From: Nitrospirota bacterium
GTDB lineage: Bacteria > Nitrospirota > Nitrospiria > Nitrospirales > Nitrospiraceae
Assembly (NCBI GenBank): GCA_016219645.1
Contig: JACRLR010000040.1
Location: forward strand, 1 to 64,000
Reading direction: 5' to 3'
DNA: 64,000 nucleotides
Part shown: in pieces, positions 1-7,769 of the stretch
Numbering within the stretch: position 1 is the first letter of the stretch
Layout: each line of letters starts with the position of its first letter
Translations under genes and position numbers: made by a program
The notes under the pieces: generated by a model
Seen by the model: the letters and a program-made list of their open reading frames with translations, nothing else
What the model was told of the DNA's origin: nothing
Databases searched by the model: none

Positions 1-68
1 AACCGTTCCCGGCGAGTGGGCTTGCGATACTGTTCAAACGTAACCTCGGCAAATGTCGATTGCTGCAT
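1..68 (-). CDS. IS5-family transposase, N-terminal fragment cut by window edge
   Basis: Only the first 22 codons lie in the window. They read MQQSTFAEVTFEQYRKPTRR and onward, the characteristic N-terminus of IS5-group DDE transposases. The ATG at 66-68 (bottom strand) follows a GGGAGG ribosome-binding site. Whether the rest of the gene is intact cannot be seen. The element end and a possible target duplication lie just upstream, so this is the start of a transposase inside an IS and not an isolated fragment. Confidence 0.75.
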   Translation of the reverse strand, partial: MQQSTFAEVTFEQYRKPTRRER

Positions 69-137
69 GGGCGCGCCTCCCGTTCAGTGCTGCGCTACCC
101 TTAGCACATCATGAACGGAGAATAAATCAGACCTTCC
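1..137 (-). mobile_element. End of an IS5-family insertion sequence
   Basis: The sequence ending at 137 reads, on the bottom strand, GGAAGGTCTGATTTATTC. This resembles IS5-group terminal inverted repeats, which start GGAAGGT. It lies 52 bp outside the transposase start. The next four bases, TTAG (138-141), fit the YTAR target duplication of this group. The other end is outside the window, so neither the pairing of the repeats nor the duplication can be confirmed. Confidence 0.6.
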
Positions 138-290
138 TTAGCATCGCCGTTACCCCTAGAGGCCATCGTCTCCGCGAAGTACTGCGCCCCTCCTTCCAAC
201 GAGGAAAAAGCTTTCCTTCAATACGATCGTGATGGGTTCGGTGAGGCAGGGGAGCTGTGCGCGCGTCAGATACGAATCACTTCTCATCAT

Positions 291-335
291 TGGTGCGCCC
301 GGAGGGACTTGAACCCCCAACCCTCGGATCCGAAG
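291..335. repeat. attL: 45-bp copy of the tRNA-Arg 3' end
   Basis: These bases are identical to 8914-8958 and comprise CCA end, acceptor 3' strand, T arm, variable loop, the 3' strand of the anticodon stem and most of the anticodon loop of tRNA-Arg(TCG) on the bottom strand. The match ends at 335, where the sequence diverges. The 5' half of the tRNA is absent, so this copy is an attachment-site remnant and not a gene. Confidence 0.9.
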
Positions 336-459
336 ACCCTCCTAGTACTTCTGATACTAAGAGTGAGCAGGAATGACAGACAGTGACGCTACCCCTATGG
401 ATAAAGGCGATTAAGTCATTGAGCTTGCGATCAGTGGCGATGGCGGCACATTGGCAATC

Positions 460-499
460 GTGACCAAAACCGTGACCGAACCGTGACCGAACCGTGACC
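460..499. repeat. Four GTGACC direct repeats, probable integrase arm sites
   Basis: GTGACC occurs at 460, 472, 483 and 494, spaced 11-12 bp (one helical turn), within a broader CGTGACC(A/G)AA unit. Two further copies with 12-bp spacing lie at 8850 and 8862, beside the other att copy. Helically phased direct repeats on both flanks of att are typical arm-type binding sites for tyrosine recombinases. That role is inferred here; nothing in the sequence proves binding. Confidence 0.5.
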
Positions 500-564
500 A
501 AAAGTCGAGGCTCAAAACGTGGATGAGCGTGTCATCTGAACGACAGGATACCCCTTGGGATAGA

Positions 565-792
565 TCAGACCTGCGATTCAAATTCACTGCGTGCAATGCC
601 ACTTTGACGGATAATGGATTGGAGGGTACCTAGTCGAATTTCGTGGTGATCAGGGACAGGGACGGTCACGGTTCCAGTAGCGGTCCGGCGCTGCATGACG
701 ATGTGGCTGCCGCGACGCCGTACTTCTGCAAACCCATGCTGCGATAAAATCTGGCAGACCTCGCGTCCGGAGAGAACCCGAAGTTTAGCCAT
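565..792 (-). CDS. hicA: HicA-family toxin (mRNA interferase)
   Basis: A 75-residue protein with the HicA/YcfA double-stranded-RNA-binding-like fold signature: SGREVCQIL, a GSH motif with the catalytic histidine at residue 30, and the terminal VPVPDHHEIRLGTL block. Family members cleave translated mRNA independently of ribosome stalling and are neutralised by HicB. The gene follows and overlaps hicB by 8 bp on the same strand, as expected for translational coupling. Length is typical for HicA. It is cargo of the integrative element near attL, where it could stabilise the element; that role is inferred. Confidence 0.9.
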   Translation of the reverse strand: MAKLRVLSGREVCQILSQHGFAEVRRRGSHIVMQRRTATGTVTVPVPDHHEIRLGTLQSIIRQSGIARSEFESQV

Positions 793-1009
793 GCGTGGCT
801 TCGAAGCGTGTCACAAAGACTTCGGTATGCAGCCGTCGCTGTACTTCTCCGGGGTCCGCGCATTCCAGAAATAATTCGACGGCTTCTTTCAGATGAGCCA
901 TCGCTTCTTCCACCGTGGCCCCCTGGCTGGCCACGTCCAATTCCGGGCAGAGAGAAACATACCCGTCGCCTTCTTTCTCCACAACCGCCGTATAGCTATT
1001 GGCCGCCAT
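785..1009 (-). CDS. hicB: HicB-family antitoxin
   Basis: A 74-residue protein with the HicB partial RNase H-like fold: YTAVVEKEGDGYVSLCPELD followed by the ASQGATVEEAM helix. It is a short HicB; no C-terminal ribbon-helix-helix or HTH DNA-binding segment is present, so autoregulation would need another factor or a cryptic surface. A GGAGGGG ribosome-binding site lies upstream of the ATG. It is transcribed first, with hicA overlapping its stop. The product should bind and inhibit HicA in the cytoplasm. Confidence 0.88.
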   Translation of the reverse strand: MAANSYTAVVEKEGDGYVSLCPELDVASQGATVEEAMAHLKEAVELFLECADPGEVQRRLHTEVFVTRFEATHG

Positions 1010-1550
1010 AAGTAAGTCCCCTCCAACCCGTCTATGCCATGGAGAATTATAGCTGAGCTCGCCTCAGAAACATAGCGAGACAAGTCAAACCCCCTCACTC
1101 GCCTGAGATCCTCGAACGGGAAGTCTTTCGACACCCCTTGCCCCCAATACGTCCACCTATCTGCCGGCATGGGGCACTAACAAGAAGTTCGCAGTGCACA
1201 ATGGCCCCCAAACTGTATCATTTGCGAACCATCCGGATTGAGATGCCAAGACCAGGAAGACAAGCGGTTTAGGAAAGCGTTGCCACACCCTACTCCAGCC
1301 TACTCTGGCTCATTCAGGCCAATTCCAGCCAAGAGTTACGAAAAAAGCGACTTTGGCTGGAGTGGGTTGGAATGAGCTGGAGTGAGGTGGAGTTGAGCAC
1401 AAGATGAGCACACTTCTGTTGGTTGGGCCTTCTTCTTCATACTGCTCGCTCCCTCCAGTCTCGAGTTCTCCGCTGGCTGAAACCACTGCATCGTCGCCAC
1501 TTTGGCCACAATGATGATGTGGTGACTAGGAGGCTGATCTTCTCTCTCAC
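1010..1550. other. Gene-free stretch containing a 41-bp imperfect inverted repeat
   Basis: No convincing gene is seen here. The promoter of hicBA should lie at the left end. The main structure is an imperfect palindrome with arms 1292-1332 and 1353-1393 around a 20-nt loop rich in A. Each arm is built from variants of CTCCAGCC or CTCATTC words. The downstream base composition looks non-coding up to the lipoprotein stop at 1551. Confidence 0.6.
1292..1393. repeat. Long imperfect hairpin in the integrative element
   Basis: The left arm (41 bp) and the reverse complement of the right arm agree at roughly three quarters of positions without gaps, ending in an identical CCAGCCAA/TTGGCTGG next to the loop. 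It lies between hicB and a convergent-side lipoprotein gene. It could be a terminator-like structure, a replication origin for the element's HUH Rep, or a degenerate repeat; the sequence alone does not decide. Confidence 0.6.
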
Positions 1551-2087
1551 TTAGGGTGGAGACGTTGTAGTAACCATTGGAGGATAATAGCGTGGAGGCG
1601 TTGTAGCAACCATTGAAGGAAATGGCTCAGATCTATCACCCTCGCGCCTCGATATCACCGAGGCATTGCTCCACCGAAGGATGTCCACAATCTGATCACT
1701 CATGGTTGATTTGAGAAGCGCACCATACCCACCTGGTTCGGCATGGAGGTAAATGGGTATAAACAGATTTCCGAGCGCGATCGACTGGAAATAGTACTGA
1801 ATATGCAAAACAGACTCAGACACGGCATAGAAGAGATTTGCGTGAGACGCGCTATAGCCAAGGGAAAAGAAACTATGGATCGGCCAAGTATCGCTCAGAT
1901 GCAAGGTGTTCGCATCCACTCGTTCGACCGACCAGTTTTCCTGAGCCTGCTGTGCCACTCGATCGAGAGGATTGTCTGCCACCGTTGCCCGAATGTAGGT
2001 AGCCGAGGAGCAACCGAATGTGCCGAGCAATAGAAGCAAGAGCAGCGATTTCGGGAATGCATATAGGACGGAGAATCTGCTCAGCAT
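1551..2087 (-). CDS. Putative lipoprotein, element cargo
   Basis: I do not recognise the family. The 178-residue product starts with a basic/hydrophobic signal peptide ending in LLGTFGCSS, a lipobox with the acylated cysteine near residue 26, so it should be anchored in the periplasmic face of a membrane. The mature part has no clear domain and a proline/tyrosine-rich tail. I prefer the ATG at 2087, which has GGAGG 6 nt upstream; an in-frame GTG and ATG lie just before it. It is one of three lipoprotein genes on the same strand of the element. Confidence 0.65.
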   Translation of the reverse strand: MLSRFSVLYAFPKSLLLLLLLGTFGCSSATYIRATVADNPLDRVAQQAQENWSVERVDANTLHLSDTWPIHSFFSLGYSASHANLFYAVSESVLHIQYYFQSIALGNLFIPIYLHAEPGGYGALLKSTMSDQIVDILRWSNASVISRREGDRSEPFPSMVATTPPRYYPPMVTTTSPP

Positions 2088-2202
2088 CATCACCCTCCGT
2101 GGTTGGATCTACAGCACCGTGAGTTGCGGCCGAAAAGTGGTACAAACAACATTTAGTAGGCGTCGAATGGAAACGGGATGAGCTGTTCGCATCATTGCCC
2201 GC

Positions 2203-2598
2203 TCACTGCCCAAGTTGATGGGCCGATTGTTTGGGTCCCTCAAACTTGATCGCGATCCCTTGTACTTTGGTACAAGTGTACGAGTAGACATTGTATATGG
2301 GAATAAAGCCGTAGAGGCTGGTCTCTACCGTCACATTCAGAATGGCATCACCACCTCTTTCTAGCAAGGCCTTATCGACCACAGTACCAAAATCAGATCT
2401 ACCCCAAGGAATGATCGCTAAAGCAAAATGTCGGCAAGATTCTGCCTGTACCGGGCCTAGTTCAGTGAAGCCTCGGCTCTCTCTTAGCAAGGAACCCGGG
2501 TCCGCAGTACTTCTTGTTACGAGACCAAGTGTTCCGGAGGAACTACATCCAGCCAGAAACATGACAAAAAGGGCAACAATCCACAGTGGTCGCTGCAT
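2203..2598 (-). CDS. Putative lipoprotein resembling TRL-like small lipoproteins
   Basis: The 131-residue product has a signal peptide with lipobox FLAGCSSS (cysteine near 17), then a compact domain with two cysteines and a GGDAILNVTVETS segment. The pattern of a Gly-Asp-Ala stretch followed by beta strands recalls TRL-like or YsxB-like envelope lipoproteins, but the assignment is weak. The start at 2598 has a strong AAGGGGGG site. The frame is open further upstream to 2823, but that part has no signal-like features. Function unknown. Confidence 0.65.
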   Translation of the reverse strand: MQRPLWIVALFVMFLAGCSSSGTLGLVTRSTADPGSLLRESRGFTELGPVQAESCRHFALAIIPWGRSDFGTVVDKALLERGGDAILNVTVETSLYGFIPIYNVYSYTCTKVQGIAIKFEGPKQSAHQLGQ

Positions 2599-3023
2599 AA
2601 ATTCCCCCCTTCTCAATCTTAGGTAATTATTATTCCTCAGCATTCTTGGTGGCGCATTGTAGAAGGGACACGAACGACCGCACAATAGACCCAAATGGGG
2701 GGATAATTTGGATGCATGGCGCAGCAGGATGAAGGGCTGATTTATACAGAAAGACAGGGAGTCAAAAATGGTTCCGCCATTTGCATTGTAACCCATTGAC
2801 ATTATGGAACAATTACTAGTCAAGTAGGCGGGGTCAAAAACAACTCTTTGTTGACCCGAGACTTCAGAGTTTTCCCCTAGACTGATTGAACCTTCGGCAA
2901 CTGGGCGACGAATGCCGCTCGCAGTGACGGTGGAAGACCGGAATCACCAATCAACGGCTACTATTACAGGCAAAGACCATCCTCTTAATTTGTTTCACGC
3001 GAACTCTTAGGCCAACCAGAAGT
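2599..3023. other. Spacer between lipoprotein genes, with a small hairpin
   Basis: No gene is supported. A 7-bp inverted repeat GGGTCAA/TTGACCC (2831-2837 and 2851-2857) sits 170 nt beyond the stop of the next lipoprotein gene and could end its transcript or act as an operator. There is no T tract. Confidence 0.4.
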
Positions 3024-3701
3024 TCACCTTGGCGATGTAAGCTGTTGGAATTTTGTCCACAACTCAGCCGTACAGATTTCTGTTGCCTCCTTGACCATCG
3101 TCTTTAGGATCTCTCCGTCCTTTGCTTTAAGGTCCTCTAACGTCGGATCTCGTTCCCCCCCATCAATCTTTTCAGATACACAAGTGTCGTACCATATCTC
3201 TTTAGCATCCTGAAGTGATATCAGCCGTGCGCTCGATTTCAAAATGACATGAAATTTCGACCACGAAGTGGATCGAAGTCCCCATTGAGCAGTGCGAACC
3301 TCAAGAAGCAACCCTTGTGAAAAACGACGCCTCAGATCCTCTGGTTCGCTCCATGATCCATCAAACTCATTCGGGCGAACGTCCTTCAGATCATATTCTT
3401 TGAACACGCGTCGAGTAAGATCTTGTGCAATCGTTCGATTGGGATTCTCCAGATGATAGAGCCCAGCCAAGTCATCATGGAAACCTTGCTTCACTGAACT
3501 AAGGAGACCCATACTGAGACCCGCCATTACCTCCTCTCCTCTTGTGACATAGTAAAAATAGGGAGGGGCGTCATGCACAGAATAGAATGGGACACTCTTC
3601 AGCAACGAACGGTTTTCAGCCGTTAGCTGTATCGAATCTTTCGCGCAACCGGCAAGCCCTCCACTCACACAAATGAGAACCAGTAGCATCCTTGACCACA
3701 T
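3024..3701 (-). CDS. Putative lipoprotein of about 225 residues
   Basis: The product begins MWSRMLLVLICVSGGLAGCA, a signal peptide with lipobox LAGC and acylation cysteine near residue 19. The mature part is mixed alpha/beta and charged, with two further cysteines (DTCVSEK and EICTAEL). No family is recognised. A GGGGGG run precedes the ATG. The reading frame happens to stay open upstream through the antisense of the adjacent transposase, but signal peptide and ribosome-binding site fix the start here. It is the last of three lipoprotein genes, directly next to the IS insertion. Confidence 0.7.
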   Translation of the reverse strand: MWSRMLLVLICVSGGLAGCAKDSIQLTAENRSLLKSVPFYSVHDAPPYFYYVTRGEEVMAGLSMGLLSSVKQGFHDDLAGLYHLENPNRTIAQDLTRRVFKEYDLKDVRPNEFDGSWSEPEDLRRRFSQGLLLEVRTAQWGLRSTSWSKFHVILKSSARLISLQDAKEIWYDTCVSEKIDGGERDPTLEDLKAKDGEILKTMVKEATEICTAELWTKFQQLTSPR

Positions 3702-3825
3702 CCGAACCCCCCTATAGTAATTACTGTTGATGGATTTGGCATGATTGATTAGGTGCTCAATCATTTGTTTTTGGACCCTCAGGAAAGGATACCTTGAGCC
3801 ACCCAAAATATCGAGGGTGCGAATT

Positions 3826-5259
3826 GAGTCATCTAAAATCTTACCCAGCTGGCCCTCGTTGCGACATCTATGTTTCTTACCCTCCGGCCCGCATCCTGCG
3901 GCGCCAGGGAGGGCACCATGGAGCGGAGTGGGATGGGACAGCACTCGAAGCGCGAGTACCTGGAGTCGATTTATGTGCGGTATCGGCAGAGTCGCCGAAC
4001 TGAGAAGCAGCGGATTCTCGACGAATTCATGCGGGTCTGTGGCTACCACCGCAAGTACGCGATTGGGCTGCTCAACCGACCCTTGCCTGTTCCGAGGCCG
4101 CGGCGGCGGGGGCGGCGCGCGCCGCACTACTCGGAGGCCGTCATTGATGTGCTGGCGCAGCTCTGGGCCGCGTCCGGCTATTTGTGTGCGGTGCGCCTGA
4201 AGGCGGCGCTGCCGCAGTGGCTGCCCTGGCTGCGCCAGCGCATCCCGCTGACCTCGGCACAGGAGCGGCAGCTGCTGGCCATTAGCCCACGGCAGGTGGA
4301 ACGCCGCCTCCACACACGGAAGCAGCGGCTGAAGCGGACCCTCTATGGAACGACACGGCCGGGCGCGTTGCTCAAGCACATGATCCCGATCAAGACGGAC
4401 CATTGGGATGTGACCCGCCCCGGCTATCTCGAAATTGATCTGGTCTCGCATTCCGGGGCGACTGCGGCCGGGGAATTTCTTTATACCCTGGACTGTGTCG
4501 ATATTCAGACCGGGTGGGTGGAGCGCCAGGCGGTCAGGGGCAAAGGCCAACAGGGCATTGTGCAGGCGTTGACCATCATCGAACGCCACCTGCCCTTTGC
4601 GCTGCGGGGGATGGATTCCGACAACGGTAGTGAGTTCATCAATGATCAGGTATGGGCCTTTTGTCAGCGCCGGAGCCGGCCCGTGCAGTTTACGCGCTCC
4701 CGGCCCTATAAGAAGGACGACAACGCCCACATTGAGCAGAAGAACTGGACCCATGTGCGGAAACTCGTTGGCTGGGAGCGGTACGACAGCCCCGCGGCCC
4801 TCGCGGCGCTCAATGCCCTGTATCGTGATCTCCGGCTGTTTCAGAATCTGTTTCAACCGTCGATGAAACTGCTGCGGAAGGTGCGGCTCGGCTCACGACT
4901 CATTCGCCGCTATGCGGCGCCGCAGACGCCGTGGGCACGGGTCCTCGCCAGCCCGGAGGCCGATGCCGCGAAGGTGACGGACCTGCAGCGCCTCCTGGCT
5001 CGGACCGATCCCTTCGTCTTGTCGGCCCGGATCGATGTGCAGCTGGAGCAGCTGTGGGCCTTGGCGAGGCGAGCCCGCCAGCCGCGGGCCTCCGTGCCGA
5101 CGAAGCCTCGGCCACGGACCGTGACCCCGTGGCGGGGCTGGACGTTCAGCGCCAAGGTCAAGCAGGACCGACAGGAGCAGCGACAGCAGGTCGCCGTGCG
5201 CCGGTAAGATTTGGTCATGACGCAACGACTCCCCAGTGGGTAAGATTTTTAGATGGCTC
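3826..5259 (+). mobile_element. Complete rve-type insertion sequence with terminal repeats
   Basis: A left end GAGTCATCTAAAATCTTACCC (3826-3846) matches, inverted and nearly identical, a right end GGGTAAGATTTTTAGATGGCTC (5238-5259). A partial internal copy, GGTAAGATTTGG, follows the transposase stop at 5204. One intact transposase gene fills the element. No flanking target duplication is obvious, so the exact ends may be off by a few bases. It lies inside the tRNA-Arg element, so it inserted into or travelled with it. Confidence 0.75.
3918..5207 (+). CDS. DDE transposase with integrase (rve) core domain
   Basis: The 429-residue protein has an N-terminal HTH-like region (residues 1-60), an RNase H-like rve core with candidate acidic residues in YLEIDLVSH, GMDSDNGSEF and NAHIEQKN, and a basic C-terminal tail. 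This is the two-aspartate-plus-glutamate arrangement of IS481/ISNCY-like integrase-type transposases; the exact IS family is not certain. The ATG at 3918 has AGGGAGG upstream. The gene is visibly more GC-rich than the lipoprotein genes next to it. All catalytic motifs appear intact. Confidence 0.88.
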   Translation: MERSGMGQHSKREYLESIYVRYRQSRRTEKQRILDEFMRVCGYHRKYAIGLLNRPLPVPRPRRRGRRAPHYSEAVIDVLAQLWAASGYLCAVRLKAALPQWLPWLRQRIPLTSAQERQLLAISPRQVERRLHTRKQRLKRTLYGTTRPGALLKHMIPIKTDHWDVTRPGYLEIDLVSHSGATAAGEFLYTLDCVDIQTGWVERQAVRGKGQQGIVQALTIIERHLPFALRGMDSDNGSEFINDQVWAFCQRRSRPVQFTRSRPYKKDDNAHIEQKNWTHVRKLVGWERYDSPAALAALNALYRDLRLFQNLFQPSMKLLRKVRLGSRLIRRYAAPQTPWARVLASPEADAAKVTDLQRLLARTDPFVLSARIDVQLEQLWALARRARQPRASVPTKPRPRTVTPWRGWTFSAKVKQDRQEQRQQVAVRR

Positions 5260-5533
5260 GACAGGGGGTGGCCTTAGAGAGATCTCGGCAGGATTGTGGA
5301 CACCCCTTTCCTGCTGCTTTGACCAGCTGAATCAAGTGAAATTCTGCATGCTATGTGCTTCTCCTCAAGAAACCTAACAGGGGGAGCCTCACGACACCCC
5401 CTTACCCCCAAGATGCGCCCGCGTATCCGCCGGCGAACGGAGATTCAATCCCGCTGCGGTGGCTTCCTCCGGGCTGGCAATCGCGCCAGCATCACTGAAG
5501 AGGCTGGCACGGTTGCAGGCCCTTCGCGCGCGA

Positions 5534-6514
5534 CTAGGATTTGGCCTCCTGCCCCGGAGTGGGTGGGGGCAGGGGTCTTGAGCTGTATCTGATCCAGTGA
5601 GAAGAGGGATCTGCGAAGCCTGACATCCATCCGAATGTACCTCCGCCTCCCATCCATTGATTGAGGGTGCTGTACTCCCCAACCCGACGGAGCATTTCCT
5701 GGAACAGGAGCCCGAACATCCGTGCCTCCACGTCTGGAGCCTGTGGTCTCACCACAAGCTGGAACCGTTCAGTCGGGACCGTGATCCCTAGGGAACTGAA
5801 ATAGCGATGCTCTCCAAACTCGCGGGGGAGGTTATCCAGATCCTTGGAGACATATTTGGAGAGATACCGAGCAAGTTTGACCGGCGAACTCCCTGACCGT
5901 GGGCCTCTCACGTTGACCTGGCCTTGTCCATTGCCCACGATCTTGTACCAGCAGCGACGAAGAAGGCGCACATCCTGGAAACCTCGCACGGCGAGGTGTG
6001 GATGAATGGCCCCACGCTGTTGACACTCCAGCACCGCCACGAAGGGCATCGGGTACCCGGCGCGCGTGAGCATCCGGCGGAGTCGGTCCAAGTCTCGAAG
6101 GACTCGATCACGGTTCGCCACATTGTCACGGTAGGTGAGCGTGACAAGATGATCCGCGCTGATCGTAATGCACTTTCTTCTGATCTCTCCCGTGGCTCTC
6201 GCTCGCGCCCGTTGCTCATTGTGTGCTCGATTGCGTGATCTCCCCTTGCACCCTTTCTTCCCAGGTCGGGGATCAGACAGGCCCCACGAAGCCTCGACCC
6301 ACTGTGTTCCAAAGTCATGAATCTTAATCGTCCACGCGGACCCGATCGCCCGGAGTGCGGAGCAGTGAGACTGAGAGTGATCGTCGAGAAATGTCCTCTT
6401 GTCAAGTTTAGGGGCTGCCGGGGGCCCGGCAGCCGTGCGCGGCTGGCTGGCGCCAGCCAGCGCATCGGCACAGCACGGGTGGCCCTTTCCCTGCAAGTGT
6501 TGAACGTGGTCCAT
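5534..6514 (-). CDS. HUH replication initiator, ORF2/G2P-like
   Basis: This 326-residue protein carries the ordered motifs of rolling-circle initiators: motif 1 VTLTYRD (124-130), motif 2 HPHLAV with the metal-binding HxH at 171-173, and motif 3 YLSKYVSKD with tyrosines 217 and 221. The arrangement matches the phage G2P/microvirus-VP4/element ORF2 group. It would nick one strand at an origin and start rolling-circle replication of the excised element. The first ~110 residues are basic and not recognised, so the true start could be internal. It follows a small HTH gene by 28 nt on the same strand, likely one operon. Confidence 0.8.
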   Translation of the reverse strand: MDHVQHLQGKGHPCCADALAGASQPRTAAGPPAAPKLDKRTFLDDHSQSHCSALRAIGSAWTIKIHDFGTQWVEASWGLSDPRPGKKGCKGRSRNRAHNEQRARARATGEIRRKCITISADHLVTLTYRDNVANRDRVLRDLDRLRRMLTRAGYPMPFVAVLECQQRGAIHPHLAVRGFQDVRLLRRCWYKIVGNGQGQVNVRGPRSGSSPVKLARYLSKYVSKDLDNLPREFGEHRYFSSLGITVPTERFQLVVRPQAPDVEARMFGLLFQEMLRRVGEYSTLNQWMGGGGTFGWMSGFADPSSHWIRYSSRPLPPPTPGQEAKS

Positions 6515-6542
6515 CGTGGCGTCTTCTCTCGGAACCGTTCGC

Positions 6543-6752
6543 TTACGGCACTACGTCTCCGGGGTCGACGGCATCCCGCCATCCATCACGAATAAGGCGG
6601 TCGACCACCTCAATGGGAATCCGCACCGATCGCCCGATCTTCACATACGGGATGCGTCGTAACAGGATATCGCGCCGCCATGTCGAGACCTTGCGACCAG
6701 TGCGTGCAGCAGCCTCAAATACGGTGAGTAACTGGTGACTGTTCTTCTGCAT
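6543..6752 (-). CDS. Small HTH protein, AlpA/excisionase-like
   Basis: A 69-residue protein with a winged-HTH of the MerR/excisionase type: LLTVFEAAARTGRKVSTWRR, then a wing IPYVKIGRSVRIP and helix EVVDRLIRDG. Proteins of this size and pattern act as recombination directionality factors or repressors in integrative elements. The ATG at 6752 has GGGAG upstream; a longer in-frame start exists at 6785 but adds residues without homologous character. It precedes the Rep gene and is divergent from the zinc-finger gene, so it may control both; that is inferred. Confidence 0.78.
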   Translation of the reverse strand: MQKNSHQLLTVFEAAARTGRKVSTWRRDILLRRIPYVKIGRSVRIPIEVVDRLIRDGWRDAVDPGDVVP

Positions 6753-6855
6753 CGCTCTCCCTCGCTGTTGATGATTGACATTCAAAGCCCGCTTACCTCA
6801 TGATGACACTCTAGTAACTAGCAATAGGCAATTCAAGGTTACATATCGGTTACCC

Positions 6856-7737
6856 ATGATGTCTCACTTCCCCACACAAGCTTCCCTCTGGTGGCGCAGT
6901 AGCATCCGCATTGAGGGGACTCGTCTTGTCCCCGTACCACCCTTTGTTCCGTACAATCCCTTTGACTCGTACTTTCCCATTGAAACCTCGACCCGCGAGC
7001 AACGGTCGCTGCCCTATCTCTTGCTCGACGTGGATTATGAGGACATCCAGGCGGTCGCACGCTTCTGTGAGCGGTTCGGGGTTCTCGGGAATTTTCAGAA
7101 TGTCGGCTGGGCACAGTGGGCGGCGGAATCCGGGCTCGTCTATCCATTACTGGCCACAGGACCGTCGTCCCAGCATGCAAAGGAGGTCGTCAAGCAGACA
7201 AATCTCTATCGGGCAAGTGCAGGAGCACGACCGAATCAGACGCTCTGTACGCCGATGACACTGGATGATTTCCGCCACGCCCGCTGGGACCTGGCCGAGG
7301 CAATCGAGTTGGCACAACAAGCGAGCGGTCAGCCGCCCGTGCGCCCGCTGAACCCTGAAGACGACGCGGGCGTCAGGCACCTGTCGCTGAAGGAGATCCG
7401 CCGGCGCGCGTCGTTCGCCATGGCTGCAAGGCTGTCGATGATCCGGCCTCGCCCGATATGGGACGTGTTAAAGGATCAGTGGGTCACTACTTGGGACGTC
7501 GGGACGCTGGAAGCGGCGATGTATCTCATGCTGCTGTTCGATATCCAGGGACGTGGGCAGATCCTTACGTGCCCCCGCTGTCGCAAAGTCTTCGTGGCGG
7601 ACCGTGCTCGCACGCAGTTTTGTTCCAACCCCTGTCAGAATGCGGCAAAGGTGCAACGGTTCCGGGCCCGTCAGGCGCAGCGCGAGCGAGCCAGTAACAC
7701 CACGCACAACCCGGTGAAAAAACACCGCAAGGACTGA
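6856..7737 (+). CDS. CGNR-like zinc-finger protein, element core gene
   Basis: The C-terminal ~60 residues contain CPRCRKVF followed by RTQFCSNPC and a basic helix: a four-cysteine finger resembling the CGNR/DUF6076-type zinc finger. The ~230 residues before it include tryptophan-rich N-terminal strands and helices of an ABATE-like flavour, but with no confident match. Possible role is nucleic-acid binding. The tandem ATG at 6856/6859 is chosen provisionally; the frame is open to a TTG at 6775 and no strong ribosome-binding site decides. It lies between the divergent HTH-Rep unit and integrase. Confidence 0.65.
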   Translation: MMSHFPTQASLWWRSSIRIEGTRLVPVPPFVPYNPFDSYFPIETSTREQRSLPYLLLDVDYEDIQAVARFCERFGVLGNFQNVGWAQWAAESGLVYPLLATGPSSQHAKEVVKQTNLYRASAGARPNQTLCTPMTLDDFRHARWDLAEAIELAQQASGQPPVRPLNPEDDAGVRHLSLKEIRRRASFAMAARLSMIRPRPIWDVLKDQWVTTWDVGTLEAAMYLMLLFDIQGRGQILTCPRCRKVFVADRARTQFCSNPCQNAAKVQRFRARQAQRERASNTTHNPVKKHRKD

Positions 7738-7769
7738 ACGATTGTTTCATCGAGAGAGGAGACGAGTAG

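Noticed and set aside
277-501. A 74-codon frame across the left att copy and the GTGACC repeats
   Set aside because: Translation of a tRNA fragment and direct repeats, with no ribosome-binding site or domain.
889-1170. A 93-codon bottom-strand frame overlapping hicB
   Set aside because: Overlaps hicB in another frame with poor residue composition; HicB is certain.
3024-4856. A 610-codon open frame on the bottom strand spanning the lipoprotein and antisense of the transposase
   Set aside because: Only the last 225 codons have a signal peptide, ribosome-binding site and coding-like residues. The rest is antisense to a GC-rich transposase gene.
5534-6514. Interpretation of the element as a filamentous (inovirus-like) prophage
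   Set aside because: The HUH Rep would fit, but no Zot/pI-type ATPase, coat or adsorption genes are present anywhere between the att sites.
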